From: Tachypleus tridentatus
Lineage: Eukaryota > Arthropoda > Merostomata > Xiphosura > Limulidae
Reading direction: 5' to 3'
Assembly (NCBI RefSeq): GCF_004210375.1
Contig: NC_134834.1
Location: 157,065,290-157,129,289, forward strand
Length of the DNA: 64,000 nt
The position numbers and the translations under genes were made by a program. Below, in pieces: positions 1-11,431 of the stretch. Each line of letters begins with the position of its first letter. Position 1 is the stretch's first letter. The notes beneath the pieces were generated by a model. The model searched no databases, was not told the DNA's origin, and saw only the letters and a list, made by a program, of their open reading frames with translations.

Positions 1-552
1 CATAATCTGATGAAACCAAATCCAGTTAAAATATGAAAGAAAAAACATACTTTTACGTAAATAACCATAATCAGTTTGTGATTTTGACAAGTATGGCCAA
101 CCATATGGTACCTGAATTTGGGATAAAACTCCCTACTATTGCTCCAAGTAACATAAGTAGCATTGCTTTTACTGTCAGTATTACCCGCCCGGGCAGGTTC
201 ATGGCTACAAAACGTTCCTACCGCCGGGCGAGCAACTTTGTTCTACAATAATTAACTTAAAAAACAAAACCAAATAAAACTAAAAATTAATGACACCTAA
301 TATAACGACCATAAAAACGCAACCCACAAACCCTACAATCACACAAATTTATACCATTTCCAGCATCCAATAAACGTTTATACCATGCGCATGATGTACG
401 TCATAAATGTTTCCAAGGAAACTCTTTCTTTACGTAACTTCAATCTACCACTGGCAACACGGGCACACTAATTAATCAATCGAATTTGAGGATTCTTGGA
501 ATTTTGATATAAGGATTGCATTTCAGTTATCTATAAATTATCAAGGTGTTTT

Positions 553-672
553 CTTTTTCAATTAAGCACAAAGCTACACAATAGGCAATCTGTGCTCTGC
601 CCACCATGAGTATCGAAACCCGCTTTCTAGCGGTGGGAGTCCGCAGACATGCTGCTGTGCCACCGTGAAGCG
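553..672 (-). repeat. SINE, second tRNA-derived family, minus strand
   Basis: Reads in reverse as a tRNA-like head (CACAGCAGCATGTCTGCGGA, then CGGGTTTCGATAC B box) followed by GAGCACAGATTGCC and a TTGTGTAGCTTTGTGCTTAA tail. Related copies lie near 9290-9380 and 36985-37105. Confidence 0.7.
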
Positions 673-843
673 TTCTTAAGGTGTAAAACAATATATATAT
701 TGGAGTTTTGTTTTTTCGCTTTTGTAAATGTTTGCTTCAACAGTAGCGATGTGTAAATCAAAATTATAAAATATTTACGAACTTTTTAAGTCGAAGAGTA
801 TAAATTCTGTTTTTTACGAGCCATAGGCAACTGAATCCCGCGT

Positions 844-1175
844 CACTTTAATATTAAATATGAAACGGAAATAACAACTGGCACGATTATGCAGTAGTGC
901 GATGTTTGTCAGTCAGTCAGTAGAATTAAACTGATGTCACAAGAGGGACATTTAATGTTGCAATTTGTACTGTCGTGATGCAGTAAAATGTGCGCATGCC
1001 GTGAATCACGAGAATACTTATACTTATAGATGCTCAATAGGCTACAATACAGGATGACAGATGAACTTCAAATACAAGAAATCACAATATTTGTTACTCT
1101 TAATATTGATTTTATTTATTTTCGAAACAGAATGCTTTCGGGGAACCTACAGAAGTACCTCTAGTATATATAGAA
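844..1175. repeat. Diverged direct repeat, copy 1 (pairs with 5482-5762)
   Basis: Shares long stretches with 5482-5762, e.g. CAATTTGTACTGTCGTGATG, GTGAATCACG, GAACTTCAAAT(A/G)CAAGAAAT and TTACTCTTAATATTG. Both copies lie in the same orientation 4.6 kb apart. Element type unknown. Confidence 0.75.
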
Positions 1176-1421
1176 CCACACATGTTAAATATTTACTGGT
1201 ATATTCTAGTGTTTGATTCTAGAAGTTTGTTTTTTAATCGTGCAAAGGAATAATTGTGATTTCTTTTTGAAACTACACTACTTTAATGAATTATATTTTT
1301 CATTTATTTACATTTATCTATTTTCTATACGTAATGTACTTCTCACATAGTTAGTTATCACCATTAGATTCCATCTAAGAACATAGGGCCGCAATCGCTT
1401 GCGAATTCTTCAACAAGTATT

Positions 1422-1660
1422 TAAGTGAGTAGGTTGTTAGCCCACTGCACCTAATTTAGCAGTGTAAAACTTGAGGGAAGGCAGTTAGTCATCACCACCC
1501 ACCGCCAACTCTTGGGCTACTTTTTTACCAACGAATAGGGGGATTGAACGTAACATTATAATGCCCCCACGGCTGGGAGGGCGAGCATGTTTGGCGCGAC
1601 GCGGGCGCGAACCCGCGATTTACGAGTCGCACGCCTTACGCGTTTGGCCATGCCAGGCCC
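1422..1660 (-). repeat. SINE (tRNA-Thr-like head), minus strand, with atypical tail
   Basis: The head (reverse complement of about 1590-1660) has GGCCTGGCATGGCCAAACGC and CGCGGGTTCG-like B box remnants; the core contains the family's gttggcggtgggtggtgatga block. After CTAAATTAGG the usual GACGGCTAGC tail is replaced by TGCAGTGGGCTAACAACC. Its tail half forms the left arm of a large palindrome. Confidence 0.85.
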
Positions 1661-1671
1661 ACTTCTCCCAT

Positions 1672-1768
1672 AGCCCAAGAGTTGGCGGTGGGTGGTGATG
1701 ACTAACTGCCTTCCCTCAAATTTTACACTGCTAAATTAGGTGCAGTGGGCTAACAACCTACTCACTTA
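1672..1768 (+). repeat. Right arm of SINE palindrome (inverted duplicate)
   Basis: The 97 bases here are the reverse complement of 1422-1518 with one visible mismatch (CAAATTTT here against AAAACTTG there). The 153-bp spacer contains the tRNA-like head. The match includes both SINE core and the unusual tail. Confidence 0.92.
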
Positions 1769-2885
1769 GGTATTAATTAAGTATGTATTTTCTGGCTATC
1801 AACAGTCACATAGGAGTTTTTGCACTTGCTTTGTGGTTATTCTTAAAGTTCGGTTTCTCTTCGTCCTGAAAGACCAATATACCAGCGAGTTCAAATAATC
1901 AGTAATTCACTGTGAAAGATGCTCATAAAATTCGAAGAAATTTCAATGATCCAGAAACGGACACTTCAAGGCAAGGAATAAAAACTAATAGTCAATAACA
2001 GCTTCCAGGATTATAAAAGATGTGTTTTACAAGTTGATTTAGCGTAACGACAAACGCTTTAATAAAAGGTTCCACTTATGTAAATGTAATATGTCAAATT
2101 ACATACAGGTGAGTTTTTAAAAATGAGCACATGCTCACACTCTCATCAAAACAGTTGAACTGAAAGAAGTTACGTGTAGCATTAGTTCATTCTTTAAAAC
2201 AAAATATTTTTTTCAAGACGAAAATATTGAATAATGATAAGACATTTCTAAATTATTCGTATTTTAAAGAAATGAAACATTTTTTTTAAGGAATCATTCA
2301 ATATATCCTTTATTTTTCGTCCTGGATTTAATTACATAATTATGCAATAAGCAAAATCTGTTGTTAAGCCCTCTATAGGATACAGAATTTTCATGCAATA
2401 AAGGACCCATAAAGCACATGAAGAATAATATCATTTACTAGCCTGCAGAGATAGCACCAATACAACGAACAGACTCATGTTGTTGTTGCTAAGATACAGT
2501 ACGCGTTCAATAGTTGAACAAACCTTTAATTTGACACATCTCATTACTGAAATACACTGTTGGCATAGAAGACTAATTTGAAAACAAAACAAATCGCGAA
2601 TTGACCAATGAACCAAATGTCCTACTTATAAACTGCAAATGTCAGAACATATGCCGTGTTTTATTAGATGAAAAAACATTTTTTTTTCCAATTTTAATTA
2701 TATCTTTTTCTCATTTTTAAAACCTCAATTAAAAAATGAATTAAAGTGGAGTAACGCGTTATTGTTCTAATGTTGCAAAATGTGCTTTATTGGGCCGCGT
2801 ATTGCAAAGTCAAGATTCGGGTCTATAATATACCGTTGCGTATTTTCTGCTAATGACGCGTTATAAATTAGCAGTCAGTTTTGCT

Positions 2886-2960
2886 CTTTGATTAAGAGTA
2901 GCAGTGTAGGTAGTGGGTGCTAATGACTGGTTACCCTCCCACTAGTCATTAGTGCTAATG
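2886..2960 (+). repeat. Diverged SINE core
   Basis: GTAGTGGGTGCTAATGACTGG...CTCCCACTAGTC aligns with the core of the main SINE (gcggtgggtggtgatgact...ctctagtcttacactgcta) but is strongly diverged and lacks head and tail. Either an old copy or a related family sharing the central domain. Confidence 0.45.
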
Positions 2961-3049
2961 AATAAAGTCGTCTCTAACCTACCACGGAGCTCTAAGCAGT
3001 TTAAATAGAATAAATTTAAATAAATATTCTTAAAATGTGCAACCAAATA

Positions 3050-4558
3050 CAGTTAAGACAGAAAGTGTTCATACCCCTGCGTCCTGAGTGGTATTTTGCT
3101 CATAACATAAAAAGTATCACGAGTAGGCTAATAGAAGTAAAGTATATAATACATATTATATTAACATACGTCTACATAAATTTTTATGTAAATTGAAAAT
3201 GCAAATACACTGTTTATGAACAAATAACCAAAAATAGGATGAGCAGAAAGTGTTCGTACAGTTCAGAACGTGTGAAAAACTGATATTCCCTTAAAAATTT
3301 TGTTTAGTTTGACGAATAAAAAATATTATACCATTCTAGAACTAGACACTTAGTTCATAATTATTGGAATTTAGCCAGCAAAAAACCGAATTATTGTAAA
3401 ATACAAGTCTCGTGTGTCTCCGGTATTGCTGCACAACTTAATGTGCTGAAATCTACTGTTCAAAGCATAATTTCCAAGTTTAAGCTTACAGGATTAACCG
3501 CTGACCTCCCTCGTTCCAGACGTCCCACCAAAATTCCAGAGAGAACCAAGAGAAAGGTTCTCAGAGAAGTTAGTAGGAACCCTCATTTAACACGTAATAA
3601 CATACAGAAACTGGTAAGAGAAACTGGGGTTGAAATAAGCACCTCTACAGTTACGAGCATGTTACGCTCTTCTGGGTTCAAGGCATACCGTCTTCGTCGA
3701 ACTCCATATTTAAAGCCTGTTCATTTAGAAGCACGATTGAGGTATGCAAGAAAGTATGTAGATAAACCCTTTACCTGTTGGAAGAGTATTCTTTGGTTAG
3801 ACGAGACTAAAATCGAGTTTTTCGGCCACAATGATGTTTGCTATATTTTCCGTAAGAAGGGGGAACGAAATCTTCCAAAGAACACCGTCCCTACAGTTAA
3901 ACACGGGGGTGGCTCGATCATGCTAAGGGGTTTCTTCAGCTCTTCTGGTGTAGGCAGCCTTCACCGCGTCAACGGAAAATGAAAAAAGAAGACTACGTTG
4001 ATATATTATATCAAGAATGATGCTCGGAACTTGCGGCTTGGGCGTCGTTGGATCTTCCAGCTCGACAATGACCCTAAGCACACATCGAAATATGCAGTGG
4101 AACCATATAAGCGTTCTCGAGTGGCCATCGCAGTCACCCGATCTCAACCCAATTGAAAACGTTTGACATGAGTTGAAGACCAGGATCCATCAGCGTCATC
4201 CGAAAAACTTGCAAGAGTTGGAGGCCTTTTGTCAAGAAGAATGGAAGAAAATACCAGTTCGGTACTGTCAAACAATCATGGAAGGCTATGAGGAGAGATT
4301 GCGCCAAGTAATTTACCTAAAAGGCAACACAACTGACCATTAAAGTAGACACACGAACACTTTCTGCCCCTCCTATGTTTGGTTATTTGTGTATAAACAG
4401 TTTATTTGTCGTTCAATTTACACAAAGAATTATGTAGATGTGTGTTAGTATAATATTTATAATATACTCTACTTTAATTATCCTAATCGTGATACTTTTT
4501 AAGTTATGAAGAAAAACTACTCACGACGCAGGGGTACGAACACTTTCTGTCGAATCTG
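3050..4558 (+). mobile_element. Tc1-type DNA transposon with long TIRs (1509 bp)
   Basis: TA dinucleotides flank both ends (3048-3049 and 4559-4560). Terminal inverted repeats of about 220 bp run from 3050 and up to 4558, starting CAGTTAAGACAGAAAGTGTT and, in reverse, CAGATTCGACAGAAAGTGTT. Each TIR carries the motif AGAAAGTGTTC twice, at its outer and inner ends (inner copies near 3247 and 4360), an IR/DR arrangement as in Sleeping Beauty-like elements. The transposase is inside on the plus strand but not intact. Confidence 0.9.
3422..4342 (+). pseudogene. Tc1 transposase remnant
   Basis: An open stretch to 3982 encodes the second HTH and GRPR-like region ([16 protein letters not shown]), then [12 protein letters not shown] with the first catalytic Asp. 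A second frame carries LDNDPKHTS (second Asp), and QSPDLNPIENV followed by TGA where the family has Trp, then HELK. So DDE-type residues remain, but at least one frameshift near 3970-4010 and a stop near 4160 break it; the N-terminal HTH is also incomplete. It is a non-autonomous copy. Confidence 0.88.
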
Positions 4559-5150
4559 TATGTCGTTTCAATGCACGCATTTCTTGATTTAGAAACAATC
4601 AGTACATGGTTACGCAAGATAGCCAGTTTATTTATTTCGGAAATCTCCAGAGATCAGTGTAAATGACAGGTTTTCTTGAAATGTTTTATTTTAAAACTAA
4701 ACAGAAGATATCTATGTCCTATTTTATTTGAGTCCTCAAATTTTAGGCCCCGAAAAGTCGCACTGATCATTGATCGTACATACAACCTACGACGATTAAG
4801 ATTAGTACACATTTTATGGCTTTTATTAATATTTTCACATTAACAAGTGCACATTCTTTACTATGTGTCTTTTTACAGTTGATTTTTACTACCGTTTTGT
4901 CAACTTTCTTTCTTTTTCTTTTTTATATCAGCAGTCAATTTCTTAACATGTGTTCAAAAGTCAATATTGAAAATTAAATATTCCATATTTGGTTCAGCGG
5001 TAAGTCTGAAAAGTTTATAACGCTGAAAATCATGTTTCGATATACGCGATGACTAGCGAACAGAAAAAAAAAAAAAAACCTGCTGAAAAAGTTTGCACTC
5101 AACTGTAAACAATCAAACAAACTCCAACGTTCGTCGGTAGGATAGCGCTA

Positions 5151-5422
5151 GGCCCGACATGGCCAAGCGCGTTCAGGCGTGCGACTCGTAATCCGAGGGT
5201 CGCGGGTTCGCATCCCCGTCGCGCCAAACATGCTCGCCCTTTCAGCTGTGGGGGCGTTATAATGTGACGGTCAATCGTACTATTCGTTGGTAAAAGAGTA
5301 GTCCAAGAGTTGGCGGTGGGTGGTGATGACTAGCTGCCTTCCCTCTAGTCTTACACTGCTAAATTAGGGACGGCTGGCACAGATAGCTCTCGAGTAGCTT
5401 TGCGCGAAATTCAAAAACAAAT
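5151..5422 (+). repeat. SINE, full-length main family
   Basis: Complete head (box A-like TGGCCAAGCGCG, anticodon-like ACTCGTAATCC as in tRNA-Thr CGT, box B GGGTTCGCATCCC), core, and tail ending GCGCGAAATTCAAAAACAAA. About 270 bp. The boxes are those of an internal Pol III promoter. Confidence 0.9.
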
Positions 5423-5481
5423 TTACACCCGAGAATCTTCTATCAATTCATATACTCTAAATTTATAAATTTATCCCTATT

Positions 5482-5762
5482 CACTTCAATATTAAACATG
5501 AAACGAAAATAACGACTCGCACTAGTACAGTAGCGTGACATAAAGGACACTTGACGTTGTAATTTGTACTGTCGTGATGTCAGTAAAACGGACATATGTC
5601 GTGAATCACGTGAAGAATTATTCACTCTGCAGGTTACAACACAACATGGCATATGAACTTCAAATGCAAGAAATAAAAACATTTATTACTCTTAATATTG
5701 GTTTTATTTATTCTTTAATAGAAAACGTTTGGTGAACCTGCAGAAATATCTCTAAAACTATG
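5482..5762. repeat. Diverged direct repeat, copy 2 (pairs with 844-1175)
   Basis: Same ordered blocks as copy 1 with substitutions and small gaps. It lies immediately before the fish-type Tc1 and after a SINE. Could be an unnamed interspersed element or a local duplication. Confidence 0.75.
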
Positions 5763-5819
5763 CATTCTATATTTAAATTATGTGATAAGAGACAACTGAC
5801 AATATTATAGTATCACCTA

Positions 5820-6730
5820 CATTACATGACCAAAAGTATGTCGACACCCAACCATCACACCCATATGTGCTTGTTGACCAACTCATTCAAAAACCATGGA
5901 CATTAATATGGAGTCGGTCTCCCCTTTGCTGCTATAACACTCTCCACTCCTCTGGGAACGCTTTCACTAGATTTTGGAAAATGGTTGCGGAGATTTGCTC
6001 ATATTCAGTCACAAGAGCATTAGTGATGTCGGGCTCGCAGTCGACGTTCCAATTCATCTCAAAGGTGTTTTATGGGGTTGAGGTCAGAGCTCTGTGCAGA
6101 CCAGTCAAGTTCTTCCACACCAATTTCAGCAAACCATATCTTTATATACTTCACTTTGTGCATGGGGGCATTGTCATGCTGAAACAGAAACGGCCCTTCT
6201 CCAAACTGTTGCCACAATGTTGGAAGCACATAATTCTATAATGTTATTGTATGCTGTAGCATTAATATTTCCCTTCACTGGAACTAAAGAGCATAGCTCA
6301 AACCTTGAAAAACAGCCCTGGACCACTATTACTCCTCCACAAAACGTTACAGTGGGCATTATGCATTCAGACAGATAGCGTTATTCGCCAAACAGAGATT
6401 TGTCCGTTAGACTGCTAGATGATGAAGTATGATTCATCACTTCACAGAACACGTTTCCACTACTTCAGATTCCAATGACGGTTTGCTTTACACCAGTCCA
6501 GTCAATGCTTGGCATTAAGCATGGAAATCTTAGGCTTGTGTGTGGCTGCTCAGCCATGAAAATCCATTTCACGAAGCTCCCGACGAACATTTCTTGTGCT
6601 TACGTTGCTTCCAGATGCAGTTTAGAACTCGTCAGTGAGTGTTGCAACTGTGAACAGACAATTTTTATGCCCTACGCGCTTCAGTATTCCCGTTCTGTGA
6701 TATGGTTTGCCAAGGTTGGTGTTAAATAAC
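5820..6730 (-). mobile_element. Fish-type Tc1 transposon, truncated, minus strand
   Basis: Begins CATTACATGACCAAAAGTA directly after a TA (5818-5819). That terminus, and body phrases such as GGGGGCATTGTCATGCTG and GAAGCTCCCGACGAACA, match from memory the Tc1 family common in salmonids and other teleosts. The transposase would read on the minus strand; the end encoding its N-terminus is missing beyond ~6730 and frames are interrupted. No intact transposase remains. Confidence 0.8.
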
Positions 6731-6900
6731 TTGACTGGCCTGCACAGATCCCTGACCTTAACCCCATAAAACACCTTTGGGATGAATTGGAACGCCGACT
6801 GCGAGGCAGACCTTCTCGCCCGACATCACTAATGCTCCTGTGGCTGAATATTAGCGAATCCCCGCAGCCATGTTCCAAAACCTAGTGAAAAGCCTTCACA
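6731..6900 (+). mobile_element. Inverted fragment of the same fish-type Tc1
   Basis: Reads in plus sense as the transposase C-terminal region: ACTGGCCTGCACAGATCCC (DWPAQIPDLNPIK-like), then CTTTGGGATGAATTGGAACG (LWDELERRL). It is the reverse complement of about 6110-5930 in the adjoining copy, so the two can fold back on each other. Confidence 0.8.
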
Positions 6901-6999
6901 AATGCACCGAGTGTTGCCTCCTTTTCCTTTTTCAAATGCCAACAATTGGGAACATGATCAGGTTTTTTACAAAAGTGGAAGACAGGCTTTAATGATTTT

Positions 7000-7890
7000 G
7001 ATGAAGTTTTATCCCGAATATATGAAGATTTCGAACTAGAGATGATGATTTTTTAGAAGAATCCTCAGTTTAATGGATTGAACAGTTACAGGTTCTTGTT
7101 GAGATGGCAGGAATGTCTTTAATGAAAAGTAGTTTTCTGTATTGGAGTGTAATAATGGGAAAGAACTGCTTCCTGTACTGTTTCAACTTTATCATCTAAG
7201 TTAGTTTTGATGTTGTCACATTTAAATTCCTTAATTAGACATTACTATCTTGGTTTGTCTAAACTATTGCCAATATGCATTGAATTACGCCATCAATCAA
7301 AATAAACCTTTTTTATGGGCATATTTCACATACATTTGACTATCTTGCATGCAGTAACATCAAAACGTTTGGCAATAAGCCTCCAGTTCTAGCTTGCATA
7401 TTTTAAGAATGGCTACTTTAACCTTACCATAAGGCATACAATCTTCTAGAGAGAGAGAGCACCATTTTTTTCTTGGTCCTACCAGTTAAAACACTTTGCA
7501 ACAATAACGGCCATTTTATTTTAGGTGGGCTATTTCATGGTGTGAGCAATCTTCTCAAAATCATGGAAATATATATCAACTTCATTTTCATTAAATAGTG
7601 GTACTTTAACAAATTAACTGAATTCAAAGTTGTTGTTTTGCTTTGGTCAATTGGAGTTGAGTCTACTTTTCCTTCCTTTTAGTCTAATTTCTTTCCTGGC
7701 TTTGATACAGACTTGACACTTTCTCTTTCAACAACGATACTGGCTTGTTCTTTCTCAGCTTTGATACGGGCTTGTTCAAGCTCAATTGGTTTGAATTTTA
7801 GGTAGATTTCTAACTTATATTTATCACTTAAACCATATTGGCAAATGGAGGCACTAGAGTAGCCCCTCAATGTTTCCTCAGACAACAAAT
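7000..7890 (-). mobile_element. Gypsy-type LTR element gag fossil
   Basis: The minus strand carries a charged, coiled-coil-like stretch (7888-7679) followed by a region resembling the SCAN-like gag of invertebrate Gypsy elements (phrases like WPLLLQSVLTG and SLEDC). It is broken, with several breaks. No LTRs were identified next to it. Age looks old. Confidence 0.6.
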
Positions 7891-7899
7891 CATCATTAA

Positions 7900-10800
7900 C
7901 TAGTATTTCAATAATAGGTTTTTTTTTTTTTATTTTTTCTCATTAATTTCTTAATCTCTAATTCTAAAACTTTGTCAATGTTTTGTAAGACTCAATGCAA
8001 GTAATGACAACACCAACAAACCCACACACAAAAACGGAATGTATGTTGGGTTAAAAGTTTTAAATTTGGGACTTGCATAAATTCTATTTGAGGCAATGCT
8101 TCATACGACTAGCTTCTGCTACTGCAACTTTAGGAACTGGTAGTGCACATCAGTGACTAAGTTTTTGAGAGTAGGTTATACATATTGTATAACCAAACAA
8201 ATAGTATATTTTTCACTAATTCTATATTTGCATTGAGAGATAGAGATTATTTGTTTTTCAGTTTCATTTGTAAACATGATTCATAAAATCAAATCAAAAC
8301 TTTTAATACTCTGCAATGTTGGAAAGAATACTAGTGATTCACGTTACAGTTGTTTAATTGGCAGATCACGCATCACGTCAGCTGCAGTCAAGCTCCATCC
8401 ATCTCCCCTCCCCAAAGCATTAGAAGAATCTTTCAGTTAAAATTTAAGTTTGTCCAGTAGAAAAAATAATTTTCATAAAAAAAGGAAATTAAGAGGACTG
8501 TGGGAAAAATAATGTGAAGTTATTTATATCTTTATAACGACTTTTAGGACTGTTGCTTTCCAACAGTTTGTCAGCTTTCGACACAAACTGTTAAGCAAAC
8601 AACAACACAAATTTGACATTTTAAAAAAAGGCAAAGTATTATTCACATATTACTCCATCTGTGGAATGGTGGAAAGACAGGTTCTAGAATTTGAACATAG
8701 GATTCTAAATTGTTAACTAGTAATCTGATCTATGACTGGATTGTTAATTAGCAATTTAGCTAGTGAGTAAATTGAGTTGTAATCCAGAACCCTACTGTCA
8801 TTAAGTTAGAAGTTAAATGACCTTGTTTCAAATAAAACTATAGGGAAAACACATGAAACAAACATTAAAAAAACACTTCAGAAATGTCATACAAATTACT
8901 TGATTTCAAGCAATAGGTACTTTTGATAACTGTTTATACTAAACCCAAGTTCAGTCTGGTATCAGAACACAATTTCTGTGGGAGAAAATTTGATGTCAAA
9001 ACATGTTTTGAAAAATTCAGTTACCAACAAAACTTATATTACTACAATGTTTAGTTATCATAAGAAAGAAGTGACTCATTTTGATGAAAGAGAAATGCAG
9101 AAACTTGTGGGCTTCGTCTACTGTTACCCATGAAGATGTATGAAGATGAAAAATATGCAGAAGCCCTCACAAAACGTCATGGCATTTGGTGATCTTGAAA
9201 AAAAGAAACTACTTACTGATTACTTACACAATGTTTTTCATAAAATATTTAGCAATATCATATATTACCAAGGTAATTGATGAAGTTTTTCTAATTGTTC
9301 TGCCCACCACAATTATTGAAACCTAGTTTCTAGTGTTGTAAGTCTGCAGACATATTGCTGTTCCACTGCTATAATTCTTATTAAATGTTATCCAAAACAC
9401 TTTTAATTTTATAAAATCAGTTTGTTTTTGTTTTTTAGTAATTGGATAAAGATATACCATAAAAAATTCCTTACTAGCATTGTAAATGTTTATCAGATTT
9501 ATTGTAAAAATAACTTAGAGCAATCTTAAGAGAACATTAACAAGTTTGAAGATGTAAAATAATTGTAGAAACTGAGTAAGGAACAGGTTTTTTTTGTGTC
9601 ATGAAGAACAGTTATACAATGTGCTATCTTTGCAAATTTTAGTGTTATAAGCCTACAGATACACCACTGAGCCACTGAGGGGGATGGCATAAAAAACAGG
9701 ATGCTATTAAATTAACTCGACTTAAACGAGTTTTTAATAAGGTTGAAATATTTATAACATTAAAGATATTGATGTATGACTAGCGTAAATTGCTATTGGA
9801 TAAACTGTTTGGCTCATTAATGAATTGCTTTCATGAGTCACAATACTATTTGAATAACATGAAGAAACATAATTTAAGCTAATAATGAGAAATGATAATG
9901 GCAATGTTTTTATTAACTGGATTGTTGGAATAATTGAAAACATTAATAAGCAAAAACCCAATTTTGATGAGCTGATTATTTTCAATAAATTAATTGGTTT
10001 AAATCATAATTTTATTTTATATGACACTTATCAATGTAACTGATGATCATGGAAGTTAATTATATCAATTAATTACTAATCTCTAATGCTTTGTGATTCT
10101 ACTCTTGTACAACAAAATATATCAATACATTGTACCAAACTTTGAGAATACATTTTATCAACAGTATTTATTCACTGAAATAAAAGGATATGAAGTTACA
10201 GTATTCTTAAAAAGAAATAAATTTCACTATACAACAAATACGTACATCTTTAGCTGATATGGTATATTTTTTAATGCAAATAAGTCTAATGTTACAGAGA
10301 ACAGTTACTGACATTTCTTGTTCATTTCATTTGTATGTCACTATTTAAACAGTAATCCCAGGCATATATGCAAGAGCAAATGCAATTTAATCCTATAAGC
10401 TGTAAGTCTGTGGTTTCTTGGTTCACTAACTGCTTACTGAATGTTCTCTGTTTAAAATTAAGTGTCAATTTTAGTAATATGGTCTTATTATTTTTAAGAT
10501 ATGTAGAACATGTTGAAGGGAAAGTATATAAATATACTTTAGCAATCTTATTTTCATAAAAAATCATAAAATGTCTAAAAACGTTTTCACAACAAAATAT
10601 ATTACTTTTTTCTTTAATCCACATACTTACAGTGAAGTATAATAAACATATAAAAATAAACTTAAAATTATACAAAACAACAAATTAATACCTGTCCCAT
10701 TAGTACAAATGAAAAAATAAACTAAAACTCAACGTTTGTATATGTGTAAAATCAACGTACATTAGAGTACAATAAATCCAGAAATATAAAGTTGTACCTT

Positions 10801-11098
10801 CAGTGTGCAGAGAAACAGAATCTCAGTACTCTTACAGTCAGAAAGCTACATGTACAAGAACTCAATTATTTGGTTCCACCAAATAAAATATTTGTATCCA
10901 TATTTTTCTCTCTCAAAAGATTTAAATAACTGTATACAGCATATTATTATCTCAATACCAGTCTCATTTGTCCATGATATGAAAAAAGGCCAGATTAGTT
11001 AAGTCAAATTTCTTGTCACTAAAATACCCAGGTAATAAAACCTCAAGTTTTTAACACAAATTTTATGAAGTTCAAACAAAATAGAAACTTAGGTACAG
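7900..11098. other. Intergenic / MAN1B1 3' flank, no gene seen
   Basis: Apart from SINE fragments near 9290-9380 and 9605-9685, this AT-rich stretch has only short open frames without recognisable motifs. The part next to 11099 should include the MAN1B1 3' UTR. Confidence 0.5.
9290..9380 (-). repeat. SINE fragment, second family, minus strand
   Basis: TCTGCCCACCACAATTATTG...CTAGTGTTGTAAGTCTGCAGA matches the 553-672 copy. It is truncated and diverged. A still weaker piece lies near 9605-9685. Confidence 0.55.
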
Positions 11099-11431
11099 CT
11101 ATCTTGCATTGTATATAGGTAAAGGGTGAGCTTCACTGTTGATTACATATTTATCCAAAGAAAGCTCTTGTTGGTCACTAAATAAAAGGTAGAAATATTT
11201 CAAAGTCTCTCCTAGGAAATAGCTTTCCATCAGGTCACGAGGATCAACAAACAGAGGATGGCGCACATCATTAATTGTGGTGTAACCTCCCGTTTTAACT
11301 TTGGTGTATCGTTCAAAACCTTGAAAAATATTCCACCCCCAAGAACGATAAGTTTCATTATGAGTAAAATAATACATATACCATAGGCTTTCAACAGTTT
11401 CAGGACGTAAGAGGTTATGGGCATCATTACT
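11099..11431 (-). CDS. MAN1B1: MAN1B1 coding exon 10 (last exon, stop codon)
   Basis: 333 bp, acceptor CTTTCAG, terminal TAG at 11101-11099. It encodes [16 protein letters not shown] (catalytic E496), [28 protein letters not shown] and NSEAHPLP near the C-terminus. The 3' UTR lies below 11099; an AATAAA on the minus strand near 10171-10166 is one possible poly(A) signal, unproven. Confidence 0.95.
   Translation of the reverse strand, partial: SNDAHNLLRPETVESLWYMYYFTHNETYRSWGWNIFQGFERYTKVKTGGYTTINDVRHPLFVDPRDLMESYFLGETLKYFYLLFSDQQELSLDKYVINSEAHPLPIYNAR

Noticed and set aside
33-251. 72-residue open frame at the window start
   Set aside because: No motif or homology recognised, no splice context, length expected by chance in this sequence.
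5867-6729. Plus-strand frames of 84-124 residues in this region
   Set aside because: They are antisense to a degraded Tc1 transposase and carry no recognisable domain.
7679-7888. 69-residue charged frame as a small host gene
   Set aside because: It continues on the same strand into gag-like sequence, so it is better seen as part of a Gypsy gag fossil.
10322-10675. 117-residue open frame on the minus strand below MAN1B1
   Set aside because: AT-rich composition, no domain, overlaps an opposite-strand frame; most likely MAN1B1 3' flank noise.
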